Shown here: positions 13,143 through 24,700 of the stretch, piece by piece
Layout of the letters: each line of letters starts with the position of its first letter
Numbering within the stretch: the first letter of the stretch is position 1
Assembly (NCBI RefSeq): GCF_029784165.1
Contig: NC_073695.1
Span: 145,785,946 to 145,849,945 of the forward strand
Direction: 5' to 3'
Length of the DNA stretch: 64,000 nt
Source of the DNA: Wyeomyia smithii
Lineage: Eukaryota; Arthropoda; Insecta; Diptera; Culicidae
Notes under the pieces: model-generated
Seen by the model: the letters and a program-made list of their open reading frames with translations, nothing else
The model's database searches: none
What the model was told of the DNA's origin: nothing
Position numbers and translations under genes: made by a program

Positions 13143-13384
13143 GGTGAAACGGTATTGAAGCCAAAAACGGCCAATTTCGAGCCACCACTTCGAATTTTCA
13201 GAAGCACAATACTCGGGATCAGATAATGCATTCCCTGAGAAAACGCTATTTTATATTTGCTTCACCGCAGCAAACATAAAACAGCGTTTTCACAGATGAC
13301 GCATTACCTGTTACCGAGTCTAGTGCCTCAAATTCAAAGTGGTGGCTCGAAGTCGGCCATTTTTGGTTTCAATACCGTTTGGCC
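13143..13384. mobile_element. Palindromic MITE with TTAA target-site duplication (piggyBac type)
   Basis: TTAA lies on both sides (13139-13142 and 13385-13388). The left end 'ggtgaaacggtattgaagcc' and the right end read in reverse 'ggccaaacggtattgaaacc' begin inverted repeats of about 65 bp that include 'cgagccaccactt'. The centre is also largely self-complementary around 'gaaaacgct' and 'agcgttttc'. The TTAA duplication and short palindromic body are typical of non-autonomous piggyBac-superfamily elements; assignment to an autonomous parent is an inference. Confidence 0.8.
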
Positions 13385-13388
13385 TTAA

Positions 13389-13904
13389 ATAGCTGATGTC
13401 GAAGCATTAAAATCCTGAACAGTTACCAGTATGTAATTTATCCCATCTCGTTTTATACAAAACCAATGCTTTCTTCTCGAGTTTTGAACTAAATATTGAT
13501 TTTTTCGACCGTGACCCAGCCGATTAGAAAAATAATGAGGAAAGCAAACTTCTGTCAAAAATTATTCGCTATAAACGACGCCACAGAACATGGTGTTAGA
13601 TTCATGAAAAATTCTCGCAGTGTTTCAGACCAACTATAGTTTACATTGCATGTTGTTGATTCATACCGTAAAAATACTCACTTCATTTAAAATCCGAACT
13701 TTTTTACAAACATCGTACAATTTTCATGTAAATCGATTTCTAGAATATAAGCGTTTTGTGGGTCCATTAAATAAACTCCGATCAACTTCAAATTTTCGTG
13801 GCTTATTGTAGAGGTCAAAAAGAAACTTTTTCAGCCCGGCGCTCATTAAGATCTATAGTTTCAAAAACGGCCATAGAAAATATGGCCACTCTAATATATA
13901 TATA
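13389..13904. other. Mostly unassigned DNA with one dispersed repeat
   Basis: Holds the second copy of the 62-bp dispersed repeat at 13744-13805 (see 2807-2868), followed by a short TA run near 13890. Nothing else was recognised. Confidence 0.6.
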
Positions 13905-14107
13905 AATTTGGCCGCAGCACGCATACATTTCTCTGGACAACAAAATAAGGACATTGGAACAAAATTCATCAATTTTCAAAAAGGCGAAACTCAACCCGTA
14001 CCGAACTAAAAAGACTTGTAATGACCAGACAGAAAAAACAGAAGCATCAACAACAATAGTACACCTTCATCGTCATCATCACCGCACGACAGCCAATTCG
14101 AGCTAGA

Positions 14108-14368
14108 TCCAATGCGGCCTCCTATAGTGCGTTTAATGCAGCAATCAACAAACGGCGACGGGCGCTTTTTAAAAGCAAGACTTCGCGACCCGCATATAAT
14201 GAAAATAGTGCGCTTGTACCTGGCATTGTACCCACATCTCCCGACCATCTACGGAACATTTTCATCGAAGTTCATCAGGAATATGGACTCACACCACTCG
14301 AAGCCGTAGCCGACTTGCTGTCATATAAAAATTTTCTGACAAGCGAAAGAATCAAGCGTCTACAGTAA
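14108..14368 (+). pseudogene. Possible ORF1 remnant of CR1-A
   Basis: An 86-codon frame closed by TAA at 14366-14368. The product contains 'PTSPDHLRNIFIEVHQEYGL' and looks protein-like, with basic residues at its N-terminal side ('NKRRRALFKSK'). It has no start codon and no zinc knuckle. The position just 5' of the endonuclease frame suggests the end of ORF1, but the domain is not one I recognise. It could instead be a fragment of an older, unrelated element. Confidence 0.35.
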
Positions 14369-14520
14369 TTACGTGAAAGCACCAACAATTTTTACAAGTA
14401 AGGACGCCCCATCTGGCAAGTATTAATGTAAGCACACCTGGACATTTTTTGCATTCTGAACAGAATATTGAATGAAAGTTCATTAGACTGACATCCTCTG
14501 CTGAAGAAGAAAATATTAAT

Positions 14521-15838
14521 TGTAGTCCTAATATTTTTCCAAAAACTTTTTCAAATTCACAACAGCTTCCTCGACAGAATGCGACTGAAATCCATATCTA
14601 CTGTCAGAATTTCAATCGCATGAAAAGCCCAAGCAATATGAAAGAAATTCCTAACCTATTGTCATCATCTTTTGAAATAATTTTAGGAACTGAAAGTAGC
14701 TGGGACGAAAGCGTAAAAAGCGAAGAAGTATTTGGAAACAATTATAATGTATTCCGGCACGACCAGAAATTGTCTACCTGTCGAAAAAAGTCAGGCGGTG
14801 GAGTCCTCATTGCCATTAATGTAGAATTCATTTCTGAAAATAATATCCGACAAATATAAAGAATTTGAACATGTATGGGCCAAATCATTTATTGCTGGTG
14901 AAGAACATATCTTCTGTTCCGTGTACTTTCCACCGGAACATGCTCATAAACATTCATATGAATTATTTTTCAAAACTCTAGAATCTATTATGTCTAACAT
15001 GAAACCAGAAGTAAAACTGCATGTCTATGGTGACTTCAACCAACGTAATGCAGACTTTATTGTAGACATTGAAAATGAATCTATCTCACTCCCAGTCGTA
15101 GGCGAAAACGAAACACTGCAGTATATTTTTGGCAAATCCCTAGAACTCGGTCTATATCAAATCAATCATGTCAAAAACAAACAAAATGCATATTTAAACC
15201 TATTATTCACAAACTGCACTGAAGACTTCTGTGTAGATGCATCATTGACTCCCATCTGGAAAATGAAACATTTCACACAGTAATGGAATATTCAATAGTA
15301 ACTGCGAGAGGATGTACCGGAATACCACAAAACATATATCTTGACAGTAATGTAGGACATACTAGTAATGAAATATGTAGTCTTTTTGTCACTCTTTTCA
15401 GGAAATATACACCTCATTTGAGGAAACAGACCGCGACTGCGAATATTTCTCGTATTTTCCTGAATATTCGAATTTTTTATCTGTCAATCAAATAACTGAA
15501 TTTGAAATTCAGGACGCACTTAAAAATTTAGATGCTACGAACAGAATAGCACCAATTTTTATCAAAAACTTGCCAGAACAACTATCTACACCATTACTAT
15601 ACCTCTTTAATATGTCTAGGAAGAATGGAATTTTTCCAGAACTCTGGAAAACCTCATATTTAATGCCAAATTTCAAATCTGGCGCTAAATCGGACATTTG
15701 TAATTATCGTGGAATTGCCATTATTTCATGCATTCCAAAATTATTTGAATCAATAATTAATGAAAAAATCTTTCAGCAAGTAAAAAACCAAATTACAACT
15801 CAACAACACGGATTTTATAAAGGCCGATCAACTACCAC
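14521..15838 (+). pseudogene. CR1-A ORF2, endonuclease and RT fingers, decayed
   Basis: EN domain runs from 'ATEIHIYCQNFNRMKS' through 'SGGGVLIAI' to the catalytic 'YGDFNQRN'. The usual SDH box at its end is absent in this family, which has 'YHTAIEF' or a variant instead. Stops and frameshifts occur near 14857 and 15283. Compared with 33998-37152, several hundred bases of the EN-RT linker are missing around 15480. RT begins with 'LWKTSYLMPNFKSG' and 'GFYKGRSTT', then is cut at 15838 by the CR1-B/Juan insertion. The remainder of RT is at 55918-56738. Confidence 0.8.
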
Positions 15839-16044
15839 GAAAAATCAGTGCATCTTGAACTGTGCTACAGATCAGACGTGTTTTCGGTTGCTTGTGGACT
15901 CGTCTTTGACTGCCCATAGCTTCAAAGTTTGTGTTTTGTCAGTGCGTCTTTTAAAGATTACCTGAAACTTATTTCGCATCAGTCTTTGTCAAGACTACCT
16001 ACTTTTTAATTTAACATTTGTTTTAACTTCTTTCGTATCCTGAA

Positions 16045-16610
16045 ATGACAGGGCGAAAAAAGAAACCACGCATCACTACGAGGAAAAAGAGAGAGCATTC
16101 TCTCTCGGAAATTCGAGTGTCTGCAGTGAAAATCCCTTAAATATTTTGCCTGAGCAAGAAGCTGGTGAAATGGAAGTAATTAGTAATGAAACTATACAAA
16201 ATGTAAATTCTTTTAAAATGGAGAAAGTTCCACCTATTGTGGTAACTATTTCATCTGAATTTATTATTTTCAAAAAGGAACTTTCAACGTTTGTTTCTGA
16301 CGTTAAAGTTACCTATCAAATTGGTCGTAGAGGCGAGTGCCGCTTATTAGCCGACTCGTAATCGCCTTATTCAGTATTTAACTGAAAAGATGTAAAAAAG
16401 TTTTTACATATGACACGAAGAGCGCCAAGCCGTTCAAGGTCGTATTGAAAGGTCTCACCAACGATCAAACCGTTGATGAGATCAAACTTACTTCAACAGA
16501 ATTACTTGGTATAGCCCCTACCCAAGTAATTCTAATGAAACAAAAAACACGAGGCGAAAACAGTCAGAGAGCTGGAATTTTCCTTGTTAATTATGTTCCC
16601 GCCTGATATC
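16045..16610 (+). pseudogene. CR1-B ORF1 remnant
   Basis: ATG at 16045 opens a basic N-terminus ('MTGRKKKPRITTRKKREH'), with a stop after about 31 codons. Later pieces in other frames read 'GECRLLADS', 'PFKVVLKGLTNDQTVDEI' and 'LLGIAPTQVI', an RNA-binding-like core of this family's ORF1. At about 16600 the sequence jumps from ORF1 ('LVNYV') straight into the endonuclease ('PPDIADNT'), so the ORF1 C-terminus and EN N-terminus are deleted. Not functional. Confidence 0.65.
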
Positions 16611-18889
16611 GCCGATAACACCTCTGTCATTCAGAACCATATCGACTCGGCGCTTGAAATTTTGAATTCACTGGAATCGCACACTACTCACTTGCTTTTC
16701 GGGGACTACAACCAGCCTGGCCTTGCTTGGTAAGCCAGCCGCTCTGGTCGCGTTTTTGCTGATCCTTCTGATTCGAGTCTTAATAGTGCGAATATTGCGC
16801 TGTTGGATGGGATGTCTTTGCTCAATATGACTCGATTAAGCGCGTAGAAAACGGGCGTAATCGGACTCTTGACCTCGTATTCATCAATGACGAATCCGTA
16901 CTCAACTGTGCCATTGCCGAAGCATGTGACTCGTTAGTTGGTATCGACCCTCATCATTCACAGCTGTCTGTCTTATTAGCCTGTCCTCAGCTGATACGCT
17001 TTGAAGAATTGTCTGAAATAAGGCAACTCAACTTCAGTAAAAGCGATTTCGAAGGACTTCAAAGGCCTTTACTCGCAATTAACTGGGAAATTTGTTAAAC
17101 CGCGCAACTGACATAGACAGTGTTGAAGAGATATTCACGCACACAATGAAACAGCAATTCACCAACTTTGTTCCGTCGTCTCATCCCCGGCCGAAACCTA
17201 TATGGTCCAATCGACGGCTCCAAAAGTTAAAACGACAAAGGGCAGCTGCACTTTGCAACTACGTCAGACGACGAAACGCAATGACTAAGTTGTCGTTAAC
17301 CACTGCGAGTAGACATTACAAAACTTACAATCGCTTTCTCTACGCTCAACACGTGCTACGTACCCAATCACAGCTCAAACGAAATCCAAAACGCTTTTGG
17401 TCATTTGTAAACAGTAAGCGGAAAGAAAGTGGGCTTTCTTCCAGTATGTTTCTTGGAAATGACAGTGCTTGACACACTTGATGGTATTGGTTCTTTTTTT
17501 CGGAAACATTTCTCGAGCATATTTAATTCCTCTTCTGCTTCAGAGTGCTCTTCGTGACGTTCCTCACAACGTTGTAAACCTAAGTAATATTTGCTTCTCA
17601 GACGAGGATGTTTTTAAGGCCACAGAAAAAACTAAAACCTTCTTCATCGGCTGGGCCTGACGGTATTCCAGCTATTATTTTAAAAAGATGTGCCATCGCA
17701 CTTTGTGTTCCGCTAAGAATAGTTTTTTATAAATCGCTATCACTGGGGGTTTTTCCTGATTGCTGGGAAAAGTCAGCTATGTTTCCAGTTTATGAAAAAG
17801 GCAACAAACACGATATAGTGAACTACAGGGGAATAACTTCGCTATCCGCTGGGTCGAAATTATTCGAGATTCTTGTCGGCAACGTTGTTTATATTCTGTT
17901 GGCTAAAATTGAACGTCTTGGTGCATCACATCACTTCACTAAGTGGTTAAAATCGTACCTTGTAGACCGAACACTGTTTATTAAACTAGGCAACACAGAG
18001 TCAGATAGCTTCGTAAACTTGTCGGGTGTTCCTCAAGGAGGCAACCTCGGACCACTGCTTTTTAACCTCAGCGGACTGCAAAGAATTGCAACGGTACCTG
18101 GATGAATTCTCTAATTGGTGTACCCGTAATATGCTGATAATCAGTGTTTCCAAATGCTCCGTAATTTCTTTCACACGAAAATTGGAGCCATTTCCTTGGA
18201 ATTATAGTATATCTGGAGAAACTCTTGAGAGAGTGTCTGTGATAAAAAATTTGGGCGTACTGCTTGACTCACAGCTTTCCTTCAAGCATCATCATTCTCA
18301 TATCATTGCACAAGCGAACAGAAACCTCGGCTATATGATGAGAATCGCCAAAGAGTTTACTGATCCGTTTTGCTTGCTATCGCAATATATCTCACTAGTT
18401 CGATCTATTTTGGAAACATCTACCATAATATGAAGTCCTTACACTGATATCTGGACCAACCGGATTGAATCAGTTCAAGCCAAGTTCCTACGTTATGCTT
18501 TGAGATCTCTTCCATGGCGTGCTCCTGTCCAATTATCGCCCTATGCCAGTCGATGTCGCTTACTTGGCATTGACACACTAGCAAAAAGAAGAGACGTATT
18601 CAGGGCTGTATTTGTAGGAAAACTGTTAACTGGCGAAATTGACGCTCCAAACACCCTTTCTGAAATCAACATAAACTTGCCCTATAGAAATTTAAGAATG
18701 CGAAACTTTCTGCGCCTCTCATTTCATCGTACAGAATATGGTCAAAACGAAACCATCAGGGCGATATGCGACGTCTTTAATAATGTGTTAACTCATTTGA
18801 CTTCAATGTATCAAGTGTTACTTTTAAAAATAGGCTTAAGAGAATATTATAATTTGTTAGCATCAGGTTCGATTTTCTGTCAGAGCTGA
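16596..18889 (+). pseudogene. CR1-B ORF2 with deleted RT core
   Basis: EN remnant reads 'LLFGDYNQPGLAW' with frameshifts, then 'DPHHSQLSVL'. The linker 'KRFWSFVNSKR' precedes RT with 'PDGIPAIILKRCA' and 'NYRGITSLSAGSKLFEI'. Two blocks are missing: the fingers after 'SKLFEILV', and the palm between 'GVPQGGNLGPLLFNL' and 'ELQRYLDEFSNWC'. The second deletion removes the catalytic ADD triplet entirely. The C-terminus 'RIESVQAKFLRYALRSLPW' and the family's end are present. The missing catalytic core makes it certain that this copy is dead. Confidence 0.8.
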
Positions 18890-18923
18890 GATAAGTAGTT
18901 TGATGTGTAATCTGTAATAATAG

Positions 18924-20195
18924 GGTCAGAATTCGTGAAACGGATCACTAAAAATCGCGATGTCTAATTTTTTCAAATAAGTATCATAAACATCAAGAGT
19001 TTCACTCGGGAAGTTGATTTCCCAATTTTTGTTGAATTTGAGTAAGTTTTCAAGTTGTTATTGTCATTTGAAATTTAGGTCAAAATTGTTTTTAAACAGA
19101 CATAGCTTTTAAAATATTGCATCGAATTTGATGAAATTTTCACAGCAGACGCATCCTAAGTTGTAGTTTACGAAAAAAATTTTTTGGAGAAAAATATATT
19201 TTTTCAATAGTAACTATTTAAAACAATATGTTGAAAATCTATGTTCTGGGGCACTGAAAAATCTGAAAAAAATCACAAGTATTTTTGACAAAATTTCGAA
19301 ACTACCCTGAAAATTTCGTGTTGGTGTTATTTTTTTATCAAAAGATATGGGCTTTCAAGTTGGTGCCGAACGCATTTTCAAGCGAGAAGCGAGTGAGCAG
19401 TACTACTATTGACAATCCCAGTTTCAGTCATATGCAAAAATTCTGTAAGGTTTGTAAAATTAGTTTAATAGAAATGATTTTTAGCCACAAAACAGTCAAA
19501 CTATGCTTAGTCTGTTACCCAACTTAATGATGAAGGCAGTATACTTTATGCCCGCAACAACTCGCAAGCCTACCTACACATTTTACTAAAAAAATAATGC
19601 AAAATTTAGTTAGGGGACAACCGTACAGAACGCATCAGCAGGGTAAGATCGCCCGTGTTATTACTTCTAGTCATTATGGTGCACTTTCCGGTATGAGAAC
19701 TGAAGAAAACTGGGTTTAGGAGCGTTTCTCGCTTGAAAATGCGTTGCGGCACCAACTTTGAAGGCCCATATCTTTTGATCAAAAAATAACACCACCGCGA
19801 AATTTTCAGGGTAGTTTCGAAATTTCGTCAGAATTGCTTGTGATTTTTTTCAGATTTTTCAGTGTTCCAGAACCTAGATTTTCAACATATTGTTTTAAAT
19901 AGTTACTATTGAAAAAATATTTTTTTCTCCAAAAAAAGTATTTTCGTAAACTACAACTTGGGATGCATCTGCTGTGAAAATTTCATCAAATTCGATGCAA
20001 TACTTTTAAAGCTATGTCTGTTTAAAAACAATTTTGACCTAAATTTCAAATGACAATAACTACTTTAAAACTTACTTAAATTCAATAAAAATTGGAAAAT
20101 CAACTTCCCAAGTGAAACTCTTGAAGTTTTTGATACTTATTTGAGAAAAATAGACATCGCGATTTTTAGAGATCCGTTTTACGAATTCTGATTCC
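18924..20195. mobile_element. Long palindromic (foldback-like) element inside the CR1-B 3' UTR
   Basis: Two arms of about 470-480 bp are near-perfect inverted copies: 'cagaattcgtgaaacggatc' at the left and 'gatccgttttacgaattctg' at the right, continuing through 'catagcttt' and 'ggcccatatcttttgatcaa' blocks. The unpaired centre is about 310 bp (roughly 19400-19712) and has no convincing frame. AATAG flanks both sides (18919-18923 and 20196-20200) and is the candidate target duplication. The superfamily is unknown. The CR1-B 3' UTR continues on both sides. Confidence 0.8.
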
Positions 20196-20473
20196 AATAG
20201 TATGTTGTATTGTTGTTAGACTTAATTTAAAGCATGTTAATACTCGATAAAAAGATGGTGGGGTTTTTACGCACATTTGGGTGTTTCGCAAGGAATTTCC
20301 AAAATGGGCTTTTCCCCGCCCTTCTCTAAATTTCATTAAGACCAAAAAGGTCAGATGATATAATCAAATAAATACAAATACAAATACAAATTCATTTTTA
20401 ACGCAGTGAGGTTAACAACTTAATTTTTTTTGAAAATGCACATGCTTTATATAATTATATTTATTTACAGAAA

Positions 20474-21052
20474 GTTTGGCCTTTATTGTGAAAACTCTCA
20501 CAAAAAGGACACTTGTCTTGTGGAAGAGAATAAAAAAATTCGGAGCGCCAATTGTAACGGCAACCATATGTCAAATTTTTACGAATGCCCTGTCCGTTTA
20601 GCCATTGTTAAGGCAAGGCAAGGTAAACAAAATTCAGTTTCCTAATCAAAACAAACTTCAAAACATAATTCTCCAAGCCCCGCTGTACCAGCAAATTTTT
20701 CTACTCCTTTGCATATCCGTTTAACATATGCATAGGTAACAGGTAGTTCGATGTTGGCAGTTTGAAAATGTTGGTAGTTTGAAAATGACCTTCAACATGG
20801 GGGGTAAACAAAAACCGGTAGAAAATAAAAATATACCTATTACCCCAGCTAATATTGCTACCGAAAATATTTTTTCTAATGTCAACTGCTTGGGGCCTAT
20901 TACGGCAGGTGAACTTTCTTTTCTGCAACAGGCAATGTTCGATCTTATGAATGCCATGTTACAGGCAAAATCCATGTGTGAAGCTATTCAAATTGGAACG
21001 AATATTACAATTCAAATTGTTTCTAATTTAAAATTTAGCAATGCTTTTAAAT
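20474..21052 (+). pseudogene. Juan-type ORF1, C-terminal part
   Basis: Nucleic-acid-binding protein remnant. CCHC-like segments 'YCENSHKKDTC' and 'CNGNHMSNFYECPV' are visible at its N-terminal side; frameshifts and stops lie around 20640-20780. The last part, 'CLGPITAGELSFLQQAMF' to 'NLKFSNAFK' and stop at 21052, is open. ORF2 begins close behind. Confidence 0.75.
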
Positions 21053-21066
21053 AAAACAATAAACAT

Positions 21067-21765
21067 TTTAAATTGAAATGCTCGCTTATTGAAGGCCAAT
21101 AAGAATGAGCTTTTTAATTTTTTAACAGTAAATAATGTGCACATTGCAATTATTACTGAAACATTTTTGAAATTCAACATCAAATTGAAATATGATCCCA
21201 ATTGCGTGGTTCATAGATGTGATAGAATTCAGGGTTCCGGCGGTGGAGTTGCAATTGTTATCCATCGCCGAATCAAACATCGTGCTCTTTCTTATCTTGA
21301 GACGAAACTTATTGAAACTTTGGGAATTTCAGTTCAAACTGAACTTGGGATTTTATTTATCGCCGCAGCACATTGCAATGCACACGCAAGCATAAAAATT
21401 ATTTTAAAGATGATTTACAAGAACTCACCAGAAATCGCTCAAAATTTTTCATAATCGGTGATTTTAACGCTAAACATCGATCATGGAATAATTCTCAAAG
21501 TAATTCCAACAATTGATTTGGTGCTAACAGATCAAAGTCATGTATGTTGTGAATTGATCACACATGCTGATTTTGATTCTGACCACCTTCCAATAACTTT
21601 ATCACATGAATCAGTTTAACACTCTATGAGCTCTGTTTTTATTTGTAATAAGGTTAATTGGGAAAGATACAAAACTCATATTGAGAGAAATTTCAATAAT
21701 GAGCTTAATTTGCAAAACGAAGTGAATATTGATTCCGCTTGGAAGCATTGCAATGTGTAATTGTT
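21067..21765 (+). pseudogene. Juan-type ORF2, endonuclease domain
   Basis: The EN reads 'VNNVHIAIITETFLKFNIK', 'GSGGGVAIVIHRRIKH', then 'FFIIGDFNAKHRSWNNSQ', with the SDH box as 'DSDHLPIT' near 21595. The conserved asparagine of the opening motif is present but a stop precedes it. There is a frameshift near 21454 and a short deletion near 21510. The coding sequence is cut by Loa1 at 21765. Thumb and RT parts lie at 54243-55917. Confidence 0.8.
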
Positions 21766-24700
21766 TTAGTTTGAAAATAGTTTATTTGACACGGCACGAT
21801 ACAGTTTATGTTAAACTGAGCCAAGTACATTTTTTTTAATTCTAAATTAGCAGGGAAAAGAGGGAGGCACATTTTTTATATATCGCAGCCGACTACGAGC
21901 TAGTGTGGATTTAAGATGAGAGGATGGGAATTACAATTTTGATTTTAACTATATTGAGTTATACGATTTATTTATTTGTACATGGCTAAGCAGTGATGTT
22001 CTATTTGAACAGTTTTGGTCTGAAGTGTCTGCGTGAACATAAAGATGCCGAGTCTTCGTTTTAGTGTCTCCAGCATGGTGTATCAACTTCTTTCAGCCTG
22101 TAGCGTGAATGGTAATCTATCAAATAGATAGAAGAGTTCCATATTTTAATACCAGCGTGTTTTATGAACACGTTTAGCTGTGTCATGTACTGAAGATCAC
22201 CGCTTCCCAGAATGTCTGTAACGGGTACGTTCGGTTGTTTTCCTCGGGCCCGAAGGGAATCTATAAGCTCGGACCTAACACCACAGTATTCGGTACACGA
22301 CCAAACAACATGCTCGATGTCATGGTAGCCATCGCCACAAACGCAGTGATTACTGTCTACAAGCCCTATACGAAAGAGATGCGTGTTTAACGTGTAGTGG
22401 TTGGACATATGTCTGGACATCACGCGAATGAAGTCCCGACCTACATCCAACCCTTTGAACCATGCTTTCGTAGATACCTTAGGAAAAATGGAATGTAGCC
22501 ACCGTCCCAGTTCATCTGAGTTCCATGATGATTGCCAACTGTTGAGTGTTCTCTGACGCAAAATGCTATAAAATTCATCATAAGCAATTGGTCTTACACA
22601 AATATCGCCATCAATAGCACCCACCTTAGCTAAAGCGTCAGCCTTTTCATTGCCCGGAATGGAACAATGAGAAGGTACCCACGCTTAGGTAACCCGGTAA
22701 TTTTTATCTTTTAAAGCACTTAAAAACCGCCGTATTTTCCCCAGGAAATACGGGGTGTGCTTCACAGTCTTCATCGATCGCAGAGCCTCAATGGCACTGA
22801 GACTGTCTGTGAAGATGAAGTAGTGGTCTATGAGTAGGGTTTCGATGATTCCAAGGGAGTAGCAGCTAGTTCTGCGACGTGACGGAAGCAGGAGCATCGA
22901 GTTTGTAGGAGGCGGTAAAATTTTCGTGATAAACACCGAAGCCAATGGACTCATCTAAATTAGATCCGTCAGTGTAAAACCTTCTATCATAACTAACATA
23001 TTTAAACTTATTGAAAAAAAGGATCTTAGGGATCTCTTGTGATCCGGGATACCAATAATGTCTTTTTTTCATGGTGGTGTCGAAGAATATAACATTATTA
23101 GAAGTACCTAAAAGTGCGTCATTTGAGAAAACATATGAAGAAGGGTTAATATATTGAGCCATATAGTCAAAATATAAAGTCATAAATCTGGATTGAGATT
23201 GAAGGTCGACCAACCTCTCTAAATTTTCAATTACTAATGGGTTCATAACTGTGCATCGAATTAGCAACCGGTAAGAGAGATTCCAAAAACGATATTTCAA
23301 CGGAAGAATACCCACTAGCACTTCAAGACTCATCGTATGGGTCGACTGCGTGCAACCTAAGGCAATACGCAAACAACGATATTGTATTCGCTCCAGTTTG
23401 ATCAAATGTGTGTTTGCTGCGGAGCAGAAGCAGAAACGCCCGTACTCATTTACAGACAATATTGTTGTTTGGTAAAGCCTCTGAAGGTCTCCTGGGTGGG
23501 CTCCCCACCAAGTTCCGGTAATCGTACGAAGAAAATTAATCCTCTGTTGGCATTTTCGTGTCAGAAACCTAATATGACAAGCCCAGGTGCATTTAGAGTC
23601 GAACCAGACCCCGAGATATTTAGCGACTAAAACCTGAGAGATCGTTTTACCCGTTAGTAGGAGCTGCAGCTGAGCTGGGTTATGCTTCCTAGAAAAAACG
23701 ACCAGCTCAGTTTTCTCCGGAGAGAATTCGATACCCAGCTTAAGAGCCCATTCAGACAAATTGTCTAAGGTATCTTGCAATGGTCCTTGCAGATCGCTAG
23801 CCTCGCTACCAGTAATGGATACAACGCTATCCTCACCAAGTTACCTTAGAGTGCATGAATTTGCAAGAGATTCATCGATGTCATTGACGTAAAAATTAAA
23901 TAAGAGAGGACTTAAACATGAGCCCTGGGGAGGTCCCATGTAACTAATTTGGGAAGTTGTCGAATCGCCATGTGAGAAATACATATGCTTTTCTGACAAC
24001 AAATTGAGCAAAAAGTTATTCAAATTTGGTGAAAGTCCCTGCAAATGAAGTTTCTCGCTTAAAACTTCTACAAAGACAGAGTCAAAAGCCCCCTAATATC
24101 CAAGAACGCAGAAGTCATTTGCTCTTTTCAAGCAAATGCGAGTTGAATTTCAGTAGAAAGCAACGCTAGGCAATCGTTCGTCCCTTTGCCCCGGCGAAAA
24201 CCAAATTGAGTATCTGAAAGTAAACCGTTTGTTTCGACCCATTTGTCTAACCGTAAGAGGATTACTTTCTCCATTAATTTCCGGAGGCAAGAGAGCATCG
24301 CAATCGGCCTATATGAATTGTGATCAGAGGCAGGTTTCCCGGGTTTCCGAATAGCAAAGACTTTTACCTCCCTCCAGTCGTGCGGAACAATATTGAGCTC
24401 AAGAAACTTGTTGAACAAATTCAACAAGCGTCTTTTTGCAGAGTCGGGTAGATTTTTCGACAGGTTGAATTTTATTCTATCCAACCCTGGAGCCTTATTG
24501 TTGCACGACAGGAGAGCCATTGAAAAATCTAACATCGAAAATGGAGGCTCTTCCGTAGTTACTAAAAACGCGTCACGAAAGGTTTTCTGTTTCGGTACAG
24601 AGTCCGGACAGACCTTTTTGGCTAAGTCGAGTATCCAGCGATCTGAATACTCCTCACTCTCATTCGAAACGTCACGGTTCCGCATGCGCCTGGCGGTATC

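Larger units (their letters stand above)
13905..15838 (+). mobile_element. Outer CR1-like element (CR1-A), left part
   Basis: First half of the outermost member of the nest. It holds a possible ORF1 remnant and the 5' half of ORF2, and stops at 'ggccgatcaactaccac' (15838). The frame resumes at 55918 after a 40-kb interruption, where 'actaccac' is repeated as the target-site duplication (15831-15838 and 55918-55925). The 5' limit is estimated. Two other members, 33998-37152 and the minus-strand copy 41455-51207, supply the comparison. Confidence 0.8.
15839..20395 (+). mobile_element. CR1-like element family B, internally deleted
   Basis: Starts directly after the ACTACCAC duplication, with a leader to 16044, a short ORF1 remnant, and ORF2 lacking key blocks. 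The 3' UTR ends with the microsatellite-type tail 'aaatacaaatacaaatac' near 20390, a usual 3' end for this group. A 1.27-kb palindromic element sits in the 3' UTR (18924-20195). It is a different family from CR1-A, with RT ending 'GIDTLAKRRDVFRAVFVGKL'. Juan follows at once, perhaps inserted in the CR1-B tail. Confidence 0.75.
20474..21765 (+). mobile_element. Juan-type (Jockey clade) element, left part, 5'-truncated
   Basis: Carries the zinc-knuckle end of ORF1 and the endonuclease of ORF2, then is interrupted at 21765 by Loa1. The 14-bp site AATGTGTAATTGTT (21752-21765) is repeated with one change at 54243-54256, where the Juan frame resumes. The 5' part of ORF1 is missing, and 20396-20473 is unassigned. 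The protein matches what I know of Juan elements of Aedes and Culex, recalled rather than searched. Confidence 0.85.
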
